This document shows, piece after piece, positions 57,410 to 64,000 of a stretch of 64,000 nucleotides of DNA. A program made the translations under genes and the position numbers. The first letter of the stretch is position 1. The number at the start of each line of letters is the position of its first letter. Origin of the DNA: Crocodylus rhombifer (Eukaryota > Chordata > Crocodylia > Crocodylidae). The notes under the pieces are model-generated. The model had not been told where the DNA came from, did not search any database, and saw only the letters and a list, made by a program, of their open reading frames with translations. The stretch spans positions 1 to 64,000 of the forward strand of contig JAVSML010024583.1 of NCBI GenBank assembly GCA_038503035.1, written 5' to 3'.

Positions 57410-57872
57410 ATATAATGTATGAAAAATACTTGCCAATTTGAAGGGCCACTGTCTGAAAAAGCAGCAGTGTAATAGAGTGGCAAATGAAAAAAAAACTAGC
57501 AGTGAGAGACCACTGGCATGTGTATATTTGACGCTTTTCACATAAAACCAGAGAAGCTGTTGTGCTACTCTAGCTCTGGTGTATCTGTGTACAGCTCTAA
57601 TTCCTATACATTATTGTGATTTTTACAAGAATTGACAAATGACCAAAATTGACAATAACATCAAGATAATTGGGAGGAAGCTGAGGGAGCTGTGTCGTAA
57701 TAAAGGCAATTATTATGGGGTCACATGTATCTTATTTCATAAAATTTAGGAACATGCTAGGTGTCTGGCAGTATGTAATCCTTGTTCAGGGGAACATGAC
57801 ACAACAAAGGTGGTAGCTGGTTAGGGCAAAGTAAGATCATGTGGAGGGTAGAATATAGTACAATGTAATAAT

Positions 57873-59979
57873 TTCATAGTTGGTAGGGTCAGAAGAGACC
57901 TGAGCAGATCATCAAGTCCGACCCCCTGCCATGGCAGGAAAGACTACTGGGGTCAAAAGACCCCGGCAAGGTGTTCATCCAGTTTCTTCTTAAAGACCCC
58001 CAGGGTAGAAGCCAGCACCACTTCTCTTGGAAGTTGATTCCAGATCCTAGCCGCCCTGACTGTGAAGTAGCACCTCCTGATGTCTAGCCTGAATCTACCC
58101 TCTGCCAGCTTGTGACCATTATTTCTTGTCACTCCTGGTAGTGCTCGGGGAAACAGGGACTCTCCCAATGCCTGCTGGTCCCCCCTAACTAGTTTGTAAA
58201 TGGCCACTAGATCCCCCCTCAGCCTTCTCTTGTGGAGGCTGAACAGGTTCAGGTCCCTTAGCCTCTCCTCGTAGGGCCTGCCCTGCTGCCCCCTGATCAT
58301 GCGAGTGGCCTCCTCTGGACCCTCTCCGTGTTGTCCACATCCCTCCTGAAGTGCAGCACCCAAAACTAGATGCAGTACTCCAGCTGCAGCTTGACCGATG
58401 CCACATAGAGGGGGAGGATCACCTCTTTGGACCTGCTCGATATGCATCTGTGGATGCATGACAAGGTACAGTTGGCCTTCCTGACCATGTCCCCACACTG
58501 TCAGCCCATGTTCATTTTGGCATCAATAATGACTCCAAGATCCTTTTCTGCCTCTGCACTGACAAGAAGGGAGTTCCCCAGCCTGTAGGTATGCTGCTCA
58601 TTCTACCTCCCCAGGTGCAGTACCTTGCACTTGTCTGTGTTGAAACCCATCCTGTTCTCATCTGCCGCCGCCACCCCCCCCCGGTAACTTGTCTAGGTCC
58701 GAATGCGGCCTATTCCTCCCTTCTAGCATGCCCACTTCTCCCCACATCTCAGTGTCATCTGCGAATTTGAACAGGGTGCTTTTTACACCCCCATCCAAGT
58801 CACTGATGAAGATGTTGAACAGTGTGGGCCCGACGACTGAGACCTGGGGGACCCCACATCCCTCTAGGTTGAGTAAGACCCGTCAACCACCAGTCTGTGG
58901 GTGTGGCCCTCCAGCCAACTAGTGACCCATTTGACTGTGTGGGTGTCAATGCCATAGTCTCCTAGTTTTTTAATGATAACGGGGTGAGAGACAGTGTCGA
59001 AGGCCTTCCTAAAGTCCAGAAAGACCACGTCCACTTGCGTCTAAGGATTTTGTAACCTGGTCATAGAAGGCCACTAGGTTGGTTTGACAGGACCTGCCTC
59101 TAATAAACCCATGTTGGCCTCCTCTGTTGGCCCCTCACGGCCATGCGCCAAGATCATTCTCTTAAAAAGCTTACCCAGAACCAAGGTAAGACTAACTGGC
59201 CTATAGTTTCCTGGGTCCTCTTTCCTCCCTTTTTGGAAAATGGGAACCACATTGGCGCTTTTCCAGTACTCTGGCACCATGCCAGAGCACCATGAGTGCT
59301 CGTAAATCCGTGCAAGGGGTCCCGCAATGACCTCTGCTAATTCCCTCAGTACTCTGGGGTGGAGATCGTGAGGACCAGCTGATTTAAATATGTCCAGTCC
59401 CTCCAGAAGTTCCGTGACTAGGTCCTCCCTGACCTTAGGCCTGCGTGCACCTCCCCTGGGGCCTATGGGGGTCCTGGTGGGGGGGGGGGACCCAGTCCCT
59501 GCTCAGAAAAGTGGAGGCAAAGAAATTGTGAAATAGGTTAGCTTTGCTGTCTGGTGCAATGACTAGATTTCCTAGTGTGTCCTGCAGAGGCCACACGTTA
59601 CCCGGTACCTCCTTTTTACCCACTATATATTTAAAAGAGGACTTCTTGTTGTCCTTGACCTGGGTAGCTTGTCCCAGTCCCATCTCCGCCTTGGCCTTCC
59701 TGACCGCCCCCCTACAGCCCCGAGCAACTGAGGTATAGTCCTTCCTGGTGATGGCCCCTCCCTTCCATTGGGTGTACGCCTCCTTTTTAGCTAGGAGATG
59801 TTCCCATATGCTTTTGGTGAGCCATGAGGGCTTTTGCACCCTCTTGCCCCCTTTGATCTATGCTGGAATTACCTCCCTTTGGGCTTTCTAAGGATCATCT
59901 CCTTAAGGAACAACCACTCTTCTTGGACACCCGACTCCCCTCCCCTCCAGGACCTCAGTGCCTCCCTGACTACTCTCCT
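57873..59979 (-). mobile_element. CR1, 5'-truncated, in XRCC2 intron 2
   Basis: 3' tail at the left (TTTCATAGTTGG), then the RT ORF in reverse: C-terminus 57953-58498, active site FADD intact near 58765, palm blocks, DWKRANVVPIF-like block near 59265, and the endonuclease/RT linker (59435-59839: MQKPSWLTKSIWEHLLAKKE). It ends at about 59979 next to an A-run. Several frameshifts break the RT. Being antisense to XRCC2, it does not provide a sense splice or polyadenylation signal. Confidence 0.94.
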
Positions 59980-60551
59980 AAAAAAAAGATGTAGGCATTT
60001 GTTTTAAAGGTGAGGAATAGATTCTTTATTTGATTAGTTTCAGGGAGTTGACAGAGAAAAACTAATGTAGGTGTCTGGAAAGGCAAAAAAGAGAAAATTA
60101 CAGCCCTTTTATACAAGGTAATAAATAAATTGGTCAGTCTCAGTGATAAACTTCCATTTATTTGGGCTCTAAGGAAACATTGAAGTGGGTGTGAGGGTGT
60201 ATCTTCATGAAGTAATTGAACGATGGAGTAGACTACCAGTGTGCATAGATGACTGGTAGGGGGTGCACGTGCCCCCCCTTGACAGGGCTTGTGCCCCCCC
60301 CAACAGGGCTGCAGGTTTCTGTAGGTGCCCCCCCAGATTCAGGAGGCACCAGTCACTCATGCCAGTGTGATTACATCTAGCTAATTCAAAAGCAATTTAA
60401 CTAATTAATTCATGTAAATTGATAAAGCTTGCCACAGTCTTCAATACAACCGTGACCATAGACAGGTAACTTAAGGTATAGCAACTACACAAACAAGTTA
60501 CCATGAGACAAGCTAGCATGTGTATTTACAGCACTTCAGCCACTCTGTAGT
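59980..60551. other. Non-coding stretch in XRCC2 intron 2
   Basis: An A-run at 59980-59988. A C-rich block at 60255-60365 has repeats of TGCCCCCCC and resembles the body of the hAT MITE at 40428-40715. No coding signal. Confidence 0.4.
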
Positions 60552-60954
60552 TAGAGACCTACAGAAATCACGATTTTGTGGATTTCACGGAAATCACAAA
60601 ATGTGGTATTGCTTGCAAAAGCAGGCCTTGTCTATGAAATCCACAAAAAAAGAAGAAAACTTATTGAAAATAAAATCCTGGCTCCCCAGAAGGAGCCAGC
60701 ACTCCTCACACTACTGCCTGGCTGCACAGCCCATGGGGCGGAGTGGGAGGGGGCAGCCCAAGATGGTTGCCATCCCCCCTGCCACCTCTCACCATTGATT
60801 GGCAGAGATGAGTGCCTGTCATGTGGCCCTTCCTCTCTCCAGTTAGTGGCAATGGGTGGGGCCACATGATGGACAGCACTTGCAATTGGTGGCAAGGAGT
60901 GGGGCCCCACAGCCTCCCTGCAAAATCAGCCTCCTGGAGTTAGGTAAACCCCTA
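60552..60954. mobile_element. hAT-like transposon, about 400 bp
   Basis: The ends are TAGAGACCTACAGAAATC and, reversed, TAGGGGTTTACCTAACTCC. The flanks TCTGTAGT (60544-60551) and TTCATAGT (60955-60962) agree at 5 of 8, a degraded duplication. The middle repeats a TGTCATGTGGCC-type unit. Related to the fragment at 34738. Confidence 0.6.
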
Positions 60955-62063
60955 TTCATAGTAAGTGATTTTGTTGACACTTTCCCCAAGGGTAAGTTCA
61001 AAGTCCCTTAGTGATAGTCGGTACACTGCATCACATTTCCAGCAGGATAAGAGCATGCTCGCAGGCACTTACCGTGCAGTTGCTGACATTGGTAAGTTCA
61101 CACCCTTGCTAGCCTTGTGGTAATTTCCATGCCCTCCCATTCTGTTTATAGTAATAAAAAATGGAAGTGCAGTTACCTTAGAAGTGTGATATGTGGCTTG
61201 AATAGATAATTAAAAATAAAGGGTAAACATTTTCAAAAATATGTAAGTGCTAGCTTCAAAAACCACTGAAATGTTCAGGCCTGAGAAGGCTTTTGTTTGT
61301 TTCGTTGTTTTTTAAATATCTTCATGGCTTTAATTTGGCACAGATAAGGGTAAAAAAACATAATTCTAACAGCTTTTTTCGGCCTCACAGCAGATGTATT
61401 TTGATGCCTTAAAAACTACCTTAAATATGGAGTAACTGCATCACAATTGAGCAGTTGTGGAAGATTAGAATTATACATCAGTTATGTATATCAAAAGGTC
61501 CTTCACTGAGGTGGTTTGGGGACAGAAACAGAAAAGATACTCTCCATGGATGCCTAGATGTCAGATCCCAGATCAATATACAGCACATAAATTAATAACT
61601 TATATTGCATATTACTTGAGAATTTCTTCCCTTTTGTACTGATGCCACTGCATGCACCTTCACTAAGGCATCCATCCATTTTTGTGATAGGTAAAATGTT
61701 AAATTGAATCCCAAGATTTAATTCATTTTTTGTTTTCAGTATGATAATGCTAAATAGAGTCTCCAGTCCGCTTTTAGGAAAGCCTTTAAAGCTTCTTGTA
61801 TTCAGCAAACTGTCACACAAATTATACATTTTTCAAAGATGCTTGAGCACTTTTGCACCAAGGAGCTCTGTACCAACAAAGTATTCCCACTAAGGACTGC
61901 TTTCTTATCCTACCAAAATAACAAAAAAGCCATTAGTAAAATTGGTAAGCGCCCTCAGAAATGCTCATAAAGTTTGTGCAAGCATAATTTTCTTTAAAAA
62001 GCCCACATACCCATTTAGTCTACCTTTATTTCTAGAGTGCAAAGCTCCCAAATGGAGACTTAC
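60955..62063. other. Non-coding stretch in XRCC2 intron 2
   Basis: AT-rich, no recognised repeat or exon. Confidence 0.4.
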
Positions 62064-62225
62064 CTCGGAGGTTTTCTGAGGACAAACTGGAAGACAGCTT
62101 CTGCGTCAGCAAATTTAACCTTTGCTGTTTCAGGAAGCCGCATCTGACGATGCCATTCATAAACTTTAGCAAGCTGTGTCTTAAAACTAGGCAGGGTTGT
62201 TTTGCTGCTACTACTGTTTGGAAAA
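62064..62225 (-). CDS. Probable internal exon of an unidentified gene, antisense to XRCC2
   Basis: On the minus strand a 162-base segment has an acceptor ending TTATTTAACAG and a near-consensus donor (GAG followed by GTAAGT). It holds 53 full codons without a stop, phase 2 at both ends, reading FPNSSSSKTTLPSFKTQLAK, then VYEWHRQMRLPETAKVKFAD, then AEAVFQFVLRKPP. The composition is protein-like, while the other frames are less so and the plus strand is poor. I do not recognise the protein; it does not resemble KMT2C or ACTR3B, neighbours of XRCC2 in mammals. No companion exon is found nearby, so it could also be a decayed gene piece. Confidence 0.6.
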
Positions 62226-63689
62226 CTGTTAAATAACTTTATTTTTCTGATGGTTAAAAACTATTTAATTTTGTGGCCTGTTCATGCCTGTTTGTTCTTT
62301 TGCCAATGTTTTCCTTTATCTTAAATATATTTTCAATTTTATTTTATTATAAGCCAGAATAACACAAATCCCAAAAGTATATACAGCCAAATTTCATGCT
62401 GACTAGCTCTAATGGAGTTGCACAGAATGTAAATGAGTACGTATTTTGAACTGTATAAATTTGCTTTAGTTTTTATAATGTAATCTTAGCACACTGCAAG
62501 AATTTTTAAAATGACTCTCTTACGTCTGTTTACTCAAATCCATATATTCGTTATTGTGACCTGTTTTTCTAATGTTTTGGCTTTATAGCCTTAATGAAAA
62601 TGTAACTTTTTATTAGTCAAATCCATTTGTTTTTATTTTTAATATGTTGCTTGGACTTGTTATAGTGCACCTGTCTTTGAAGTTCTTTATAAATATATCT
62701 TTGCACAACATTTTACTCAATGTTATTATTTTATTAAATTAATTACACATTTTCCTGTATTAGTCTATTTGAAACATAGCAATATGTACACTAGTGTTTT
62801 AATAAATTATACATAGATTCCATTATAGGCAACCAAGTATTCATAATGTATAATCAGTGCACATAAAGTAGAAGTAGCTAATGTAGGAGCTTCTGTGATA
62901 TTCCCGCCGCTGTTCCTAATCATGATGGAAATGTGCCGTTCAGGACACATCAGCATATTAGATAGCACTATGCTGTATTCCCAAGGAGACTAAATAGGAA
63001 TGCCAAAATGGCAGGAGCTTTAAAATAATCTTCCAGTGCTGCAATTCATGTTTCTCACTATCACTTAGGCATATCAAGCTGAGGTGTGGGTGTCAGTATA
63101 AGGCTCTGATTTTTCAGCTGTGTATGACACCCAAAATTAATTTGAAGTAAACATTTCCTCCCCTTCCCCTCACTTCCAAAAAGCAGATTGTAAGTGACAG
63201 CCTCTGCCCCAACATTGTAAAATACTAACTTAGCATTTCCATAATGTGTCTGGCAGTGTGAAAGTTGTACTACCACCGACAACTTCTGCAGTGGCCTGAC
63301 TAAAACTGGCTGAACTGGGCTGCTCTGTAATGGCATCATGTTCCCCATGTTTGGTAGTGTAGTGAATGCAGGCAAAGTAAAGACTTTTCATTCTGCCTTA
63401 TCATCTGAGCCAGAATAATTGAAATGGACATAATATTTCAGATGAGGATGTACCATATGCTTATATGGTGGAATTTTACTGTCTGTATGTCACATATAGA
63501 TTATTACTGTCTGTATGTCACACATAGAGGTAATGTTTTACATCTGTTGTGCTTTTAAATGTTTTCTTTGACTCCTATACATTGATAACTAGGCTGTCCT
63601 ACAGGATTACAGCTAATTTGAACTAAATGGGGGGGGGGGTAGGTGTGTGTTTGTATGTGAATAATGCATGTGTTTTATTTTGAATGTGC
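62226..63689. other. Non-coding stretch
   Basis: Very AT-rich from 62230 to 62830. The 104-codon minus-strand frame at 63061-63375 has no splice sites or domain signature. A duplicated 23-base segment, TTACTGTCTGTATGTCACAY (63476-63498 and 63505-63527), stands near 63500, and a G10 run near 63630. Confidence 0.45.
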
Positions 63690-63890
63690 CAATACTGAAT
63701 TTCATCTGACACCAAGCTGCTCATCCACTAACTCGGTTAAGTCCTCACAGTCCTTAGTCTTGATTAACCTGATTAGTTTTGTGTCATCAGCAAACATTCC
63801 CAAGCCATCTGTATGTTTTTCCCCTGTTGTTATTCATCTGCTTTGAGATGATTAATAAATATTGGGCACACCAGGTCTAATATGGAGTCC
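63690..63890 (-). mobile_element. Ancient CR1/L3-like LINE remnant (RT active site region)
   Basis: The minus strand reads FADDTKLIRLIKTKDCEDLT then ELVDEQLGVR from about 63796 down to 63706, the RT palm motif FADD and its downstream helix. A block like the one encoding the upstream RT residues follows at 63830-63890. Only this small piece is readable. Confidence 0.7.
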
Positions 63891-64000
63891 TATGTTACGG
63901 GTTAAATATCCCCAGCTGGCGTGAAGACTAGCCAGCACAGGGCCAGGCACCCTGATGAGCTAGTCAGCCCCACCTGGAACCTACCTCCTGCCCTTCCTGT

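Noticed and set aside
63061..63375. 104-codon minus-strand open frame near the antisense exon, considered as another exon of the same gene
   Set aside because: No usable acceptor or donor at its ends, an equally long neighbouring frame, and no domain pattern.
1..64000. CRISPR arrays, bacterial genes or a phage
   Set aside because: No spaced direct repeats, ribosome-binding sites or operon-like gene packing. The content is vertebrate throughout.

Overview
The window reads as vertebrate nuclear DNA from a sauropsid, most likely a crocodilian and less likely a turtle. The evidence is about nine copies or fragments of young CR1 LINEs with the sauropsid 3' tail (repeats of TTCTATGA), a Gmr1-like Ty3/gypsy element, many small hAT-type and Tigger-type DNA transposons, a Penelope-like fragment, and a split gene with a CpG-island promoter. 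There are no bacterial operons, CRISPR arrays, rRNA genes or functional tRNA genes. The species call is an inference.

Left part (1-14.2 kb): a nest of retroelements. An old plus-strand CR1 (1828-3910) is cut by about 10.2 kb of later DNA and resumes with its 3' tail at 14113-14212. The insert is a younger minus-strand CR1 (3911-12991), itself split by a 5.96 kb LTR retrotransposon (4294-10254), followed by a 1.1 kb solo LTR of another family (12992-14112). The 5.96 kb element has TG...CA ends, a 5-bp target duplication (CCTGT), a primer-binding site matching the 3' end of tRNA-Gly, a gag that resembles the vertebrate SCAN domain, and the order gag-protease-integrase-RT-RNase H. That order puts integrase before RT, as in Ty1/copia, and together with the SCAN-like gag marks the Gmr1-like branch of Ty3/gypsy. 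It is dead: it has premature stops and its RT active site reads YIDN.

Middle (14.2-46 kb): mostly non-coding DNA with scattered CR1 fragments in both orientations, a second nest (27.8-33.0 kb) in which a CR1 is split by a minus-strand copy of the same solo LTR family and abuts another CR1 with a 500-codon open RT frame, a Penelope-like remnant, and several hAT or Tigger MITEs with visible target duplications.

Right part (46-64 kb): the only recognisable host gene. A CpG island with a perfect NRF1 palindrome leads into exon 1 (46422-46460) and exon 2 (55558-55639) of XRCC2, a RAD51 paralogue used in homologous recombination. Both exons agree in length, phase and sequence with the human gene as I remember it. 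Exon 3, which holds the Walker motifs, is not in the window. Intron 1 carries several inverted-repeat structures and a 1.5 kb hAT element. About 6.4 kb into intron 2, on the opposite strand, lies a 162-bp open segment (62064-62225) with good splice sites that looks like an exon of an unidentified gene.

Nothing here is clearly a new biological system. The points most worth following are the Gmr1-like element with its SCAN-like gag, the antisense exon inside XRCC2, and the inverted-repeat structures in XRCC2 intron 1.
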